DNA of 64,000 nucleotides from an uncultured Pseudoalteromonas sp. (GCA_947493455.1 CANLRB010000018.1:1-64000), one strand, 5' to 3'. Positions 1-8,910 are shown, counted from the first letter of the stretch. Notes: generated by a model from the sequence alone, not told the origin. Made by a program: numbers and translations.

Positions 1-419
1 TTGTTGCAGATATTTGGCAAGGTGTGAAAACGATGTTGCCACGTTATATGGTGCCGAGTCAGTATGCCGTACTGAATGCTTTACCACTGACGGCGAATGG
101 AAAGCGCGATCACAAGGCATTGGCTGAATTAGGATTAGATGCCGCGCCAAGTGATGCATACAAAGCACCCGAGACAGAGACCGAGATCAAGTTATGCGAA
201 TTATGGCAGTCTTTATTGCAGCAAGAGCGTGTTGGGATAAACAGTAACTTCTTTGAGCTTGGTGGCCATTCGCTGCTCGCAATGCAACTGATTACAACAG
301 TGAATGAACAGTTTTCTGTTGAACTTCAAGTTGTTGATTTATTTGAAAACAACACAGTTGAGTTGTTATCTAGCTTGGTTGAAAGCGAAAGCGTCGAAGA
401 GGAAATTGGATGGTTCTAA
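1..419 (+). CDS. Non-ribosomal peptide synthetase, C-terminal end (partial)
   Basis: The reading frame is already open at the window edge (codons begin at base 3), so only the last ~138 residues are present. They show the end of an adenylation domain, with the A10-type core motif NGKRDH containing the conserved Lys, followed by a carrier (PCP) domain with FFELGGHSLLAMQL. The Ser codon at 270-272 is the phosphopantetheine attachment site. The protein stops shortly after the carrier domain, so this chain carries no C-terminal thioesterase or reductase. The A10 motif ends DH where most NRPSs have DR. The next two genes supply a type II thioesterase and a phosphopantetheinyl transferase, which fits the tail of a peptide-biosynthesis cluster lying upstream. 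The product cannot be told from this fragment. Confidence 0.93.
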   Translation, partial: VADIWQGVKTMLPRYMVPSQYAVLNALPLTANGKRDHKALAELGLDAAPSDAYKAPETETEIKLCELWQSLLQQERVGINSNFFELGGHSLLAMQLITTVNEQFSVELQVVDLFENNTVELLSSLVESESVEEEIGWF

Positions 420-483
420 ATCGTATATTTCAAATAGATTTAAGTAATCTCGATTATCCATTTGTAGTTAAAGGAATTATGTG

Positions 484-1224
484 ATGAGTTGTTATTTTTT
501 TACACCAAAGCCGAATCCAAATGCGACTAAACGTTTGTTTTGCTTCCCCTATGCGGGGGGGCAAGCATCTATTTATTTTGATTGGCATGAATATTTCGCT
601 GATGATGTTGAGGTTGTTACGATTCAATTGCCCGGCAGAGGCGCGCGGTTTTTAGAGCCATTGATGAATGATTTAACGACAGCTGTTAGCGATATCTGCC
701 GTGAATTGGCACCTTATTTTGACAAACCATTCTCTGTTTTTGGTCATAGTAATGGTGCTTTATTTGCGTTTGAAATGATTAAGCAATTAAAAGAATCGCC
801 TCATATTGAGAACTGTCAAAACTTATTCTTATCTGCGAAATCGGCACCAAAAATGCAGTATTTATATGAACCGTTGCATATTAAACACGATGTTGATTTT
901 AAAAAAGCGTTAATTGAGTTAGGCGGTACTCCCAACGAGATACTAGAGAACCAAGAAATACTCGACTTATTATTACCTATGATTAAAAGTGATTTTAAGA
1001 TTGGCTATGAGTACATTGAGCAAGGTAATGCGAATAAAGAGACAGTGCCTGTCTCTACAACACTTTTCGCGGGCGAATTTGATTCTGATATTTCTTATGA
1101 AAGTATTGCACAGTGGCAAGAGTTTATAAAACCAACGGTTGACTACGTCTCAATAAAAGGCGGTCACTTTTTTGTTCACGAGCAAAAAGAAACGTTAATC
1201 AATCATATTAAAGCCAAATTATGA
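484..1224 (+). CDS. Type II thioesterase (GrsT/RifR-like alpha/beta hydrolase)
   Basis: Stand-alone cytoplasmic thioesterase of the NRPS/PKS-associated family, about 246 aa, the usual size. Visible landmarks are FCFPYAGG near the N-terminus, the nucleophile motif GHSNGA with Ser89, and a C-terminal GGHFFVHE carrying the catalytic His. Family members hydrolyse wrongly primed or stalled acyl groups from carrier-protein phosphopantetheine arms. Because the NRPS here ends at a carrier domain, this enzyme might also release the product; that is inference. I chose ATG 484, with AAGGA at 471-475, over the in-frame GTG at 481. The gene overlaps the next by four bases (ATGA), so the two are translationally coupled. 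Confidence 0.9.
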   Translation: MSCYFFTPKPNPNATKRLFCFPYAGGQASIYFDWHEYFADDVEVVTIQLPGRGARFLEPLMNDLTTAVSDICRELAPYFDKPFSVFGHSNGALFAFEMIKQLKESPHIENCQNLFLSAKSAPKMQYLYEPLHIKHDVDFKKALIELGGTPNEILENQEILDLLLPMIKSDFKIGYEYIEQGNANKETVPVSTTLFAGEFDSDISYESIAQWQEFIKPTVDYVSIKGGHFFVHEQKETLINHIKAKL

Positions 1225-1961
1225 TTAGCTCGATAGATAGATTTATTTCAAGTACATCGAACGGCGAGTTAGTAGAGCACCCAGGCGTATTTTTCAGCCG
1301 TTGTGAATATTCTATTGATGAATTCGAATTTTATTATTTTAATGAATTAGCGATATCGGTTCCAAAAAGTATTTTTCAGTCTGTTAAAAAACGACAAGCG
1401 GAATATTTGTGTGGACGATACTGTGCTAATCAAGTACTTGAAACAATGGGTATTAACAATGTAAATATTGCCATTGGTGCGAAGCGGGAACCGCTGTGGC
1501 CAAAAGGTATTAAAGGTGCAATAAGTCATACTGACTGCTCTGCGGTTACTTTAGTGACGAATAAAGAAGATATACATGGTCTTGGTATTGATCAAGAGTG
1601 GGTACTTACATCAAAGGTAGTTCATGAAATAAAAGAGCAAATTATTAACTCGAATGAGCAAAACGTAATTAGTTCTTGCCAACTCGATAACGACGTCGCG
1701 TTTTCAGTAGTCTTTTCCGGTAAAGAAAGTTTTTTTAAAGCAATGTTTCCTTTATATGGTCAGTACTTCGATTTTTCGGCGGTAAGTTTAGTTACACTCG
1801 ATGGTAATAATGAGCATGGCCACTTTACTTTTGAGCTTGGGTTGACCTTCAATGACAAATTTCGACACGGATTGTGTATCACTGGTCACTACCGTATTTA
1901 TCAAACAACCAATGCTGATTGTGGTCGACAGCAGGTGGAAACATTCATTGTGCTTGAATAA
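1221..1961 (+). CDS. 4'-phosphopantetheinyl transferase, EntD type
   Basis: Transfers the phosphopantetheine arm of CoA to the Ser of carrier domains, activating apo-NRPS. The 246-aa protein matches the EntD/Sfp class: QAEYLCGRYCA, then REPLWPKGIKGAISHTDCSA, the metal-binding GIDQE (Asp124, Glu126) and FSGKESFFKAMFP (Lys168, Glu169). It starts on an ATG overlapping the stop of the thioesterase gene, so it belongs to the same operon and probably modifies the carrier domain encoded just upstream. EntD-type enzymes are often tied to siderophore NRPSs, but nothing in this short piece proves a siderophore product. Confidence 0.9.
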   Translation: MISSIDRFISSTSNGELVEHPGVFFSRCEYSIDEFEFYYFNELAISVPKSIFQSVKKRQAEYLCGRYCANQVLETMGINNVNIAIGAKREPLWPKGIKGAISHTDCSAVTLVTNKEDIHGLGIDQEWVLTSKVVHEIKEQIINSNEQNVISSCQLDNDVAFSVVFSGKESFFKAMFPLYGQYFDFSAVSLVTLDGNNEHGHFTFELGLTFNDKFRHGLCITGHYRIYQTTNADCGRQQVETFIVLE

Positions 1962-1994
1962 AAAAATATATTTATGGAAATGGAGGAGGGATAA

Positions 1995-2774
1995 ATGCTA
2001 CGTGTGTTAAAACAAAAAATTAAGTTTTCAATAATGGTGTGTATGTTGCTTTCGCCAAATTTACAAAGTGCCGAAAGTGAAAATAGAGGAGAAATATTAA
2101 TGGGAGCTCAGCAGAGTCCGGTCGCAAAAGAATATAACATACTATTTTTAGGAAATAGTCATACTCGCAATCATAATGTGCCTGAAATGGTCAAAGTAAT
2201 GATGTTAGCAGCAGAGCCGAACGCCGTAGTTGACTATCGTATCGCGCCTGGGATTAAATTTTTAGATGAACGATTACGTGATAGCCGCACTTTAAAGCTT
2301 TTGGACAAAAATGATTTATCGCATGTCGTATTGCAAGCACAAAAGTATTCGCAAAGTCGCCGCAAGTATTATTCAACTAAAGAAGCGGAGAAACTCGTTG
2401 CAATGGCGCATAAAAAATCGGCAAAAGCAGTTATGTTTCCAGAGTGGGGGCAGCGAGGTCGAAAGTGGGAGGCACAATACGTCCATGATATTTATGAGGG
2501 AATAGCGAAACGCAGTAATGCATGTATTGCGCCCGTCGGCTTGGCATGGGACCACGCGTTGTCACAAAAACCTTTAAAAATGCATGCGGCTGATGGCAAT
2601 CATGCTAATCACACTGGCGCCTTTTTGTCGGCACTCGTTCTATTTGAAACAATTACAGGAAATCCGGCATCCGCGCTGCCAAACTTAAGTACGTTTGACG
2701 TTCCATTTGATACGCAAGCATTATTGAGAAACGTAGCATCTCAGGTACAGCAAGATTTTGAGCAATGCGTTTAA
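1995..2774 (+). CDS. Secreted SGNH/GDSL-like hydrolase of unknown substrate
   Basis: The 259-aa protein begins with a basic, then hydrophobic segment ending near LQSAES that looks like a cleavable signal peptide. The mature part has an SGNH-hydrolase pattern: ILFLGNSHT (block I, Ser55) and DGNHANHTG (block V, Asp200 and His203). The fold and residues are those of esterases and acyl hydrolases; the substrate is unknown. It follows the PPTase by 33 bases behind a very strong ribosome-binding site (GGAGGAGGG at 1982-1990) and precedes a terminator-like hairpin, so it is probably the last gene of the NRPS operon. A periplasmic role in processing the peptide is possible but unproven. Confidence 0.7.
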   Translation: MLRVLKQKIKFSIMVCMLLSPNLQSAESENRGEILMGAQQSPVAKEYNILFLGNSHTRNHNVPEMVKVMMLAAEPNAVVDYRIAPGIKFLDERLRDSRTLKLLDKNDLSHVVLQAQKYSQSRRKYYSTKEAEKLVAMAHKKSAKAVMFPEWGQRGRKWEAQYVHDIYEGIAKRSNACIAPVGLAWDHALSQKPLKMHAADGNHANHTGAFLSALVLFETITGNPASALPNLSTFDVPFDTQALLRNVASQVQQDFEQCV

Positions 2775-2789
2775 TTTTACGAATAGCTA

Positions 2790-2827
2790 AAAACATAAAA
2801 TGCGCTAGCTAGCGCATTCTATGTTTG
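2790..2827. terminator. Hairpin between convergent SGNH gene and recN
   Basis: An AATGCGCTA / TAGCGCATT core is extended by AAACATA / TATGTTT arms. It lies between two convergent genes and could end transcripts from both sides. There is no long U-run, so efficiency is uncertain. Confidence 0.6.
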
Positions 2828-2888
2828 AGAGTCTTGCTATTCACCATTGGGTATAATGATTATCCAACTGTAACAGTGTGTAGTCAGT

Positions 2889-4559
2889 CTAGATTGGCTG
2901 ACACAGCAGCTCTTTGGCATTAGTGCGTGTGACGTCACTAATATTTTCACCGCCCAATAAACGTGCTATTTCGTCTATGCGACCTTCTTCAGTGAGTGCA
3001 ACCATCGATGTAGTGGTATGTTGTCCATCCGTACTTTTTTCGACAAAAAATTGATTGTGTCCATGACACGCAACTTGTGGTAAATGTGTTACGCATATAA
3101 CTTGCGTTGAATCACCGAGCTCTCGCAACAAGCGGCCGACTGCAGTCGCTGTTGGACCCGAAATACCAACATCTACTTCATCAAATATTAAAGTTGGCGT
3201 TGTTTTATTATTTGCAATGAGGACTTCGATAGCAAGGCTAATGCGCGACAGCTCACCACCAGATGCGACTTTGGCTAATGCCTGCAGCGGTTGACCGGGG
3301 TTCGTAGATACATTAAACGAAACACTATTCGCGCCCAGTTTATTAGGTATATTCTCTGGATGATTCGCTACTTCGATATTAAATTGCGCATTTTCCATCG
3401 CAAGTTGCTGCATTGAACTTTCTATTTTTTCGGCCATTAACGTAGCTGCGCTCTCGCGGCTCGCGCTGAGAATTTGAGCATGTTCTTGATAAATATTAAG
3501 TGCGGCTAGTGTTTCTGATTCAAGCGCCTCTATGCGCTCGCTATTTCCTTCTATGCAAGCAAGCTGGTTTGCGAGTTGATTATGGTGTTCGGCTAATTGT
3601 TGAGGTTGAACATTATGTTTGCGCGCGAGATCAAGTGCGCTCGACATGCGTGATTCAAGGTCATTTAATTGGCTTGGGTCGAGTACGATAGCATCTTGAT
3701 ACTGAGACAGTTCGCGTGCTGCTTCTTCAAGTTGTATACTTGATTCAAAGAGCAGATCAGCTATCGGCGTTAAGCGGTCATCTAAATCTGCTAGGCTCGC
3801 GATTTGGTTTGCGCTTTGTTGAACAATCGAAAATGCGTTAAACCCCTCTTGTTGATAGAGCACTTGTAATTCTTTATGGCATTGCTCCATCAGGGTGTTA
3901 CTGTGGCTGAGGCGAGCGTGCATTTGCTCAATTTCTTCATATTCACCATCTACAAGTGCAAATTCATCGAGTTCAGCGACTTGGTATTGCAATAGTTGTT
4001 TTTCGGCTTCTTGTTGAGCGGCGCTTTGTTTTAAGTCGTTAAGTTCCTTACTCAGCGCTGTGTAGCTTTTGTAAGCTTGGTATACATTAGATAAAAGCAA
4101 ATCGTGATTGGCATAATTATCGAGCATTGACAGTTGGTTTTCGGCTTTAGTTAAAAACTGATGTGCGTGCTGGCCGTGAATGGATACGAGCATGGGTGCT
4201 AAGGTTTTTAGCTGATTTAGCGAGACTAATGTACCATTAATGTATGCTTTGCTGCGCCCTGAACTATTAATTACGCGACGAATAACACACTCGTGTTCAA
4301 AATTTAATTGGTGCTCTTGCAAGAATTTACTGGCCGCAGGTAATGAAGATATATCAAAGTTTGCACATATTTGTGCGCTATCTTTGCCTGGGCGCACCAT
4401 TGCTGCTTCAGCGCGTTCACCTAAGCACAGCGAGAGCGCATCGATTGCAATTGACTTACCCGCTCCTGTTTCACCAGTAATAGTGCTCATCCCATTGTGC
4501 CATTCAATAGAGAGCTGACTTACAATTGCAAAATTTGATATTTCAAGTTCAGTTAGCAT
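2889..4559 (-). CDS. recN: DNA repair protein RecN
   Basis: SMC-like ATPase used in double-strand break repair. At 556 aa it matches RecN length. The Walker A motif GETGAGKS is at residues 29-36. The middle is a long Glu/Gln/Leu-rich coiled coil. The C-terminal half has the ABC signature region (ASGGELSRISLAIEVL) and Walker B TLIFDEVDVGISG, followed by CVTHLPQVA. Two LexA-type sites lie directly upstream, so SOS induction is expected. It is convergent with the SGNH gene. The next gene upstream is separated by a terminator, so recN is probably transcribed alone. Confidence 0.97.
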   Translation of the reverse strand: MLTELEISNFAIVSQLSIEWHNGMSTITGETGAGKSIAIDALSLCLGERAEAAMVRPGKDSAQICANFDISSLPAASKFLQEHQLNFEHECVIRRVINSSGRSKAYINGTLVSLNQLKTLAPMLVSIHGQHAHQFLTKAENQLSMLDNYANHDLLLSNVYQAYKSYTALSKELNDLKQSAAQQEAEKQLLQYQVAELDEFALVDGEYEEIEQMHARLSHSNTLMEQCHKELQVLYQQEGFNAFSIVQQSANQIASLADLDDRLTPIADLLFESSIQLEEAARELSQYQDAIVLDPSQLNDLESRMSSALDLARKHNVQPQQLAEHHNQLANQLACIEGNSERIEALESETLAALNIYQEHAQILSASRESAATLMAEKIESSMQQLAMENAQFNIEVANHPENIPNKLGANSVSFNVSTNPGQPLQALAKVASGGELSRISLAIEVLIANNKTTPTLIFDEVDVGISGPTATAVGRLLRELGDSTQVICVTHLPQVACHGHNQFFVEKSTDGQHTTTSMVALTEEGRIDEIARLLGGENISDVTRTNAKELLCQPI

Positions 4560-4579
4560 ACCTGTTTATCCATCCAGTA
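4560..4579 (-). promoter_or_regulatory. Second, degenerate LexA box at the recN start
   Basis: CTGT-N8-CCAG followed by TA is one base away from the CTGT-N8-ACAG core. It abuts the recN start codon, so LexA bound here would also cover the ribosome-binding region. E. coli recN likewise has several LexA sites. Confidence 0.6.
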
Positions 4580-4583
4580 CATT

Positions 4584-4603
4584 TACTGTTAATTTATACA
4601 GTA
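4584..4603 (-). promoter_or_regulatory. LexA (SOS) box upstream of recN
   Basis: TACTGTTAATTTATACAGTA matches the SOS consensus TACTGTATATATATACAGTA closely. The CTGT and ACAG half-sites are perfect with an 8-base AT spacer. It ends 25 bases upstream of the recN ATG, the usual place for LexA repression. Confidence 0.9.
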
Positions 4604-4650
4604 AATTAATTGAATGCAAGTATAACTTATAAAGAGAGGGGAAAATCTAA

Positions 4651-4671
4651 AACGGCGCACAATGCGCCGCT
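4651..4671 (-). terminator. Intrinsic terminator after the 176-aa membrane protein gene
   Basis: Read on the minus strand, a GCGGCGCA / TGCGCCGT stem with a 3-base loop is followed by TTTTAGATTTT. It ends the minus-strand transcript coming from the gene at 4678-5208 and separates it from recN. Confidence 0.85.
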
Positions 4672-4677
4672 TGTTAT

Positions 4678-5208
4678 TTATTCTACCGGTTGTTCATTGT
4701 CTTCTGTTTGTTCTTTCTCGATTTCTTCGGTCTGCGCTATAAACTCAGGGGTTGCAATGGTGGCGACCAAAGACGGTAACTGTGTTTGATAAAACTCCTG
4801 GTTGAAGTCTCGCCCGTTCTTTGGCAATGCATTAACGAAATCCCTTAAATTGAGCTTTAGTTGCTCTGAATCTTGGCCAATAAACGTCTTATTTACTTCA
4901 GATTGCAGCATAACCACAAGCGAGTGAGAAAGGTTTTCAAGCTGCTCTAAATTCTCTTCGGTTTTACTTTGCACGACAAAAAAGTTAGTTGCCAGTTGTG
5001 CAATCGTGTTCACATCCATCGGTCTAATTAGGCGTGCGTCTTTGATTATCAGTAGCTGTTTTCTTAACTCTGTATGCGCGGAACTTACTCTATCGTTGTA
5101 GATACGTTTTTGTAATTGTTGCGCTTTCTTTTTGTTGTTTTCAACAACTAAATATGTTCCTAACAATGTTATTAGTAACACAATGGATAAAAGTACTACG
5201 ATATTCAT
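4678..5208 (-). CDS. Membrane-anchored protein of unknown function (176 aa)
   Basis: I do not recognise a family. Residues 1-22 form one transmembrane segment, followed directly by a lysine-rich stretch (NNKKKAQQLQKR). By the positive-inside rule this puts the rest in the cytoplasm. The remainder is helical and charged, probably coiled coil, with a Glu-rich tail. It lies 73 bases downstream of nadK on the same strand, may be cotranscribed with it, and ends at an intrinsic terminator. The architecture resembles the 253-aa protein beside topA at 38203-38964. Confidence 0.8.
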   Translation of the reverse strand: MNIVVLLSIVLLITLLGTYLVVENNKKKAQQLQKRIYNDRVSSAHTELRKQLLIIKDARLIRPMDVNTIAQLATNFFVVQSKTEENLEQLENLSHSLVVMLQSEVNKTFIGQDSEQLKLNLRDFVNALPKNGRDFNQEFYQTQLPSLVATIATPEFIAQTEEIEKEQTEDNEQPVE

Positions 5209-5281
5209 ATTATCCTGTAATCCAGTTTATTATTTTTTTGCCAACAATAGCGAAAATTATGGTTAATGAAAAGTGTAATTG

Positions 5282-6163
5282 TTAATAGAGTCGGCTGCCC
5301 CAGTTTAATTTTTGTCGCAATATATTGTAGTAAGAGTAATTTTTAGGATGAACCATGCGCAGGGTTTGGTCCCCTTTTCTGATTACTATCTTGTCGCCGG
5401 GCATTACAGCCAGAACCACATGGCTATCGCAGCTCACTTGAAGGTCAACATCGTTGGTTGGACTTAAAACGATAACGATTTCACTATTCGCATCGACGAC
5501 TAATGGTCTGCTGGTGAGTGTATGCGGGAACATTGGGACGAGTGACATCGCGTTGATGTTCGGGTTTAAGATGGGTCCGCCGCCCGATAAACTATACGCA
5601 GTTGAGCCTGTTGGCGTAGCGACAATCAGTCCATCGGATTTTTGTGAAAACACAAAATCATTGTCAATAAACGCCTCGAATTCAATCATGTGGGCAACTT
5701 TGTTTGCATGTAAGACGGCTTCATTGACTGCCGCATTAGAGCTTTTTAGTTTTTCATGGCGATAAATTTCAACTTCGAGCAAAAATCGATTTTCTTCGCT
5801 AAAATGACCTGCGAGAACTTGTTCGAGTTCACGTTCAAAATTTTCTGGGTCTAAATCAGTTAAAAAGCCCAAATTGCCGCGATTGACACCGATGACAGCA
5901 ATATCAAAGCGAGCCAATACGCGAGCTGCACCAAGCATATTGCCATCGCCACCAACAACGATGGCAAGATCACAACATTTTCCGAGTTCAACGAGGGAAA
6001 CTCGTTGTTGCGGTTCTATTTCCATGTCATCTGCAACACGTTCTTCAATAAAAACCTGATAGCCTAACGCCAGCAAAAAAGCATGCAATTTTTTCAATGT
6101 TGTGCTCGCCCCGGCGTGATTAGGCTTACCAATCAAGCCGATTGCATTAAATACTTGTGCCAT
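5282..6163 (-). CDS. nadK: NAD kinase
   Basis: Phosphorylates NAD to NADP with ATP in the cytoplasm. The 293-aa protein has the GGDGNML motif at residues 71-77 (catalytic Asp73), [11 protein letters not shown], and the NADP-site segment [16 protein letters not shown]. Length and motifs match gammaproteobacterial NadK throughout. It is transcribed divergently from the HrcA-like gene and sits between grpE and recN. In E. coli nadK also lies next to grpE and recN. Confidence 0.97.
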   Translation of the reverse strand: MAQVFNAIGLIGKPNHAGASTTLKKLHAFLLALGYQVFIEERVADDMEIEPQQRVSLVELGKCCDLAIVVGGDGNMLGAARVLARFDIAVIGVNRGNLGFLTDLDPENFERELEQVLAGHFSEENRFLLEVEIYRHEKLKSSNAAVNEAVLHANKVAHMIEFEAFIDNDFVFSQKSDGLIVATPTGSTAYSLSGGGPILNPNINAMSLVPMFPHTLTSRPLVVDANSEIVIVLSPTNDVDLQVSCDSHVVLAVMPGDKIVIRKGDQTLRMVHPKNYSYYNILRQKLNWGSRLY

Positions 6164-6250
6164 ACAAAGTCCGCTGATAAAGTCTGTGCTTAAAAGTATA
6201 TCTAAATATCATTGACTTGGAAAAGAATAAGTCGTTTACATATAATAATT

Positions 6251-7195
6251 ATGAACATAAGTGCCCGAGACCAGTTAATATTTTCCGCTGTAATGAATTT
6301 ATATTGCAATGGCGAGAACAATCCAGTCGCGTCAAGTCATGTTGTTAAGCGGGCGAAAGTAAAGCTTTGTAGTGCAACAGTGCGAAACGCGATGGCCCGG
6401 TTAGAAAAAGCCGGCTTGTTGTATTCGCCACATACATCCTCAGGACGAATGCCAACTGCTCAAGGGTTTGATTATTGGTTTGATGAATTTTTTGATTTAT
6501 CAAACAAGGCGTGTTTTTGGCAGCCTAATCAACAGCAACTCGTTACTTTGGCACATACTATCAGCCAGCAATATCAAAGTTGTGTCATTGTGGGTATGCC
6601 TGAGCTCACCACCCATCAAATATATCGCGCCGAAGTCTTAGAGTTTACCACACAGCAATGGCTAGTTCTGTTGATCGATAGTGATGGGCAAAGTCAAAAT
6701 ATATGTATTACTAAACCACTTGAAGCCAATGATAAACTGCGTATTGAGTTTAATACTTGGCTCAATATGGTATTTAGTGGTCATCCGCTCGCGGAAGGAC
6801 TTAGAAGAATGCATGCGATGGCATCAAGCGCGCCAATGTTTTGCCATGGTTCTTTAACGATGTGGATTCAAGCGTTGGCAGAAAAGCTTAACGTTGAAAA
6901 TACCATCGTTATTGGCAATCATCATTTATTCGAAGTGATGTCCGATAGCAATTTAAATAAATTGGGCGCGCCGATTTTAAGCTATGTCGAAGATAAACTA
7001 GCGCTCAAGAATGGAATTTCAGTACTCTACGATGAAAAATTACCGTTTGCAGACTTGCAACAACATGTCGTCATTAGTGCTCCTTATTTTAAAGACGAAC
7101 AATACTTAAGTAGATTTTGTATTATCTGTAAAAAATCTGCGAAAATTGAGTCTATCATCAATGAAATTTCACTTGTTTATGAAATTGACCCTTGA
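6251..7195 (+). CDS. hrcA: HrcA-like heat-inducible transcription repressor
   Basis: Divergent HrcA homologue of about 314 aa, against roughly 340 for typical HrcA. The N-terminal winged-helix region is clear: ARDQLIFSAVMNLY, then SATVRNAM (41-48) and LYSPHTSSGRMPT (58-69), the family hallmark. The C-terminal effector domain is poorly conserved. I chose ATG 6251 because family members begin just before this motif; an in-frame TTG at 6212 would add 13 residues. A TATAAT at 6241-6246 lies almost on top of the start, so the mRNA may be leaderless. HrcA normally represses chaperone genes through CIRCE. grpE follows directly, but I see no CIRCE sequence before either gene. Confidence 0.82.
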   Translation: MNISARDQLIFSAVMNLYCNGENNPVASSHVVKRAKVKLCSATVRNAMARLEKAGLLYSPHTSSGRMPTAQGFDYWFDEFFDLSNKACFWQPNQQQLVTLAHTISQQYQSCVIVGMPELTTHQIYRAEVLEFTTQQWLVLLIDSDGQSQNICITKPLEANDKLRIEFNTWLNMVFSGHPLAEGLRRMHAMASSAPMFCHGSLTMWIQALAEKLNVENTIVIGNHHLFEVMSDSNLNKLGAPILSYVEDKLALKNGISVLYDEKLPFADLQQHVVISAPYFKDEQYLSRFCIICKKSAKIESIINEISLVYEIDP

Positions 7196-7218
7196 ATCGA
7201 TTAAATTGATCCCCATAA
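7191..7218 (+). promoter_or_regulatory. Sigma-32 heat-shock promoter of grpE
   Basis: CTTGAAT (-35, 7191-7197), 13 bases, then CCCCATAA (-10, 7211-7218) fits the RpoH consensus CTTGAAA-N11-16-CCCCATNT. The -35 overlaps the stop codon of the HrcA-like gene. Confidence 0.88.
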
Positions 7219-7251
7219 CTAGCATCAGTTGTAAAGAATTGGAGAATTTTG

Positions 7252-7830
7252 ATGTCTGAGCAAGATAAGAATCTTGAACAAGAAGTAGAGGTAGAGCAGC
7301 AACAGGCTAGCGAAGAACACGCGGAGCAAGTTGAAGAACTTGCACCTGAAGCTGAAATTGCATTATTAAGCGCTGAGTTAGAAGCCGCGAAACAAACTAT
7401 CGCTGATCAAAAAGATTCAGTTGTTCGCGCTGCAGCTGATGTTGAAAACATGCGTCGCCGTGCTCAACAAGATGTTGAAAAAGCACATAAATTCGCGCTC
7501 GAAAAGTTTGCGAATGAGCTACTTCCAGTTGTAGATAACTTAGAGCGAGCGATTGAGTTTGCTGATAAAGAGAATGAAACGTTAAAGCCGGTACTTGAAG
7601 GGATTGAGATGACAGCGAAAAGCTTTGTCGATGCAGTCGCTAAATTTGGCGTTGAAGTAGTGGATCCGCAAGGCGAAACGTTTAACCCTGAATTTCATCA
7701 GGCGATGTCTATTCAACCGTCAGCCGAAGTTGACCCGAATACGGTAATTGCTGTGATGCAAAAAGGATACACGCTGAATGGTCGTTTACTGAGACCAGCA
7801 ATGGTTATGGTATCTAAAGCAGCAGATTAA
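7252..7830 (+). CDS. grpE: Nucleotide exchange factor GrpE
   Basis: Cofactor of DnaK that drives ADP release. The 192-aa protein has a very acidic, Glu/Gln-rich N-terminus, a long coiled coil with [18 protein letters not shown], and the C-terminal beta domain with [10 protein letters not shown] and [19 protein letters not shown] chose ATG 7252 (GGAG at 7241-7244) rather than the in-frame TTG at 7249. A terminator follows at once, so grpE is monocistronic under its sigma-32 promoter. dnaK and dnaJ do not follow as they do in Pseudomonas. Confidence 0.97.
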   Translation: MSEQDKNLEQEVEVEQQQASEEHAEQVEELAPEAEIALLSAELEAAKQTIADQKDSVVRAAADVENMRRRAQQDVEKAHKFALEKFANELLPVVDNLERAIEFADKENETLKPVLEGIEMTAKSFVDAVAKFGVEVVDPQGETFNPEFHQAMSIQPSAEVDPNTVIAVMQKGYTLNGRLLRPAMVMVSKAAD

Positions 7831-7853
7831 TCTAGTGCACAGTTTTAAAAGAT

Positions 7854-7881
7854 AAAGACCGTTATTACGGTCTTTTTTTTG
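7854..7881 (+). terminator. Intrinsic terminator after grpE
   Basis: An AAAGACCGT / ACGGTCTTT stem with a very short loop is followed by a run of eight T. Confidence 0.92.
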
Positions 7882-8085
7882 GTTTAAGATTTTGTCACAT
7901 AGCACGACTACAATCATCCACCCCAAATAGCCTCAAGGAATGCAACTAAGTCCACATAAATCGTGCACCTAATTTGCATGTTTTAGTTTCGTAACTACTG
8001 GCAGTACGCTGTCATAATAAAACTATTTTGTTTTGATCTGTATCTGTTTAAAATGGGTCCACGAAATTATAAATTCTGGAATATC

Positions 8086-8886
8086 ATGAAAAAATTGCTA
8101 TTAACGTCACTTGCATGCCTGGTTGCAATTGCGGGGTGTAAAACATCGCCAACTGGGCGAACTCAAATGATGATGTATTCGGAAGCGAATATGAATCAAA
8201 TGGGCGCGCAAAGCTTTAATGATATGAAAAAGAAAATGACGATCAACACAGACGAAAAAACCAATCGTTATGTGCGTTGTATTAGCGATAATGTGATCGC
8301 GGTATTGCCAAAGAAATATGCTAATCAGCAATGGGAAGTCGTTGTATTTGAAGAGCCAAGTGCTAACGCATTTGCGTTGCCAGGTGGAAAAATAGGGGTG
8401 CATACTGGTCTATTGAAAATCGCAGTTAATCAAGATCAACTCGCGGCGGTTATTGGGCACGAAGTTGGACACGTGATTGCACAACATTCAAATGAACGGG
8501 CATCACAAAGTGCTGGGGTACAACTTCTGATGCAAGCGAGTAATGTTGCAAGCCAAGCGGCAAACAATAAATATCATAATGAGTTAATGGCGGTACTTGG
8601 GCTAGGTGCTCAATATGGTGTGCAAATGCCGTTTAGCCGAATTCATGAAAGCGAGGCTGATGAAATAGGCTTAGAATTAATGGCAAAATCGGGGTTTAAT
8701 CCGAAAGAGTCTGTCACACTGTGGCAACGAATGAGTGCGCAGGGCAGTAGCGGAACACCAGAATTTTTGTCAACTCACCCGTCACCGGAAACACGAATAG
8801 ATGACTTGCGCAAATTAATGCCAGAAGCGATGAAACTAAATAAATCGGCATTAGCACAAAATCGCATTCCGAACTGCAAACTCTAA
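8086..8886 (+). CDS. M48 family zinc metallopeptidase, lipoprotein (LoiP/YcaL-like)
   Basis: Lipid-anchored periplasmic protease probably involved in envelope quality control. I chose ATG 8086 because MKKLLLTSLACLVAIAGC is a textbook lipoprotein signal with Cys18; an upstream ATG at 8053 would bury it. The zinc site HEVGH is at residues 125-129 and the third ligand lies in HESEADEIGL. STHPSPETRIDDL near the C-terminus is also typical of the family. It is a single gene: a 255-base gap separates it from grpE and a terminator follows. LoiP and YcaL are the closest named relatives; which one is uncertain. Confidence 0.92.
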   Translation: MKKLLLTSLACLVAIAGCKTSPTGRTQMMMYSEANMNQMGAQSFNDMKKKMTINTDEKTNRYVRCISDNVIAVLPKKYANQQWEVVVFEEPSANAFALPGGKIGVHTGLLKIAVNQDQLAAVIGHEVGHVIAQHSNERASQSAGVQLLMQASNVASQAANNKYHNELMAVLGLGAQYGVQMPFSRIHESEADEIGLELMAKSGFNPKESVTLWQRMSAQGSSGTPEFLSTHPSPETRIDDLRKLMPEAMKLNKSALAQNRIPNCKL

Positions 8887-8910
8887 TTTGAATTTTGCTT
8901 TTGATAAATT

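Noticed and set aside
6164-7251. CIRCE element for HrcA upstream of hrcA or grpE
   Set aside because: I looked for TTAGCACTC-N9-GAGTGCTAA on both sides and found no convincing match; only a sigma-32 promoter is present.
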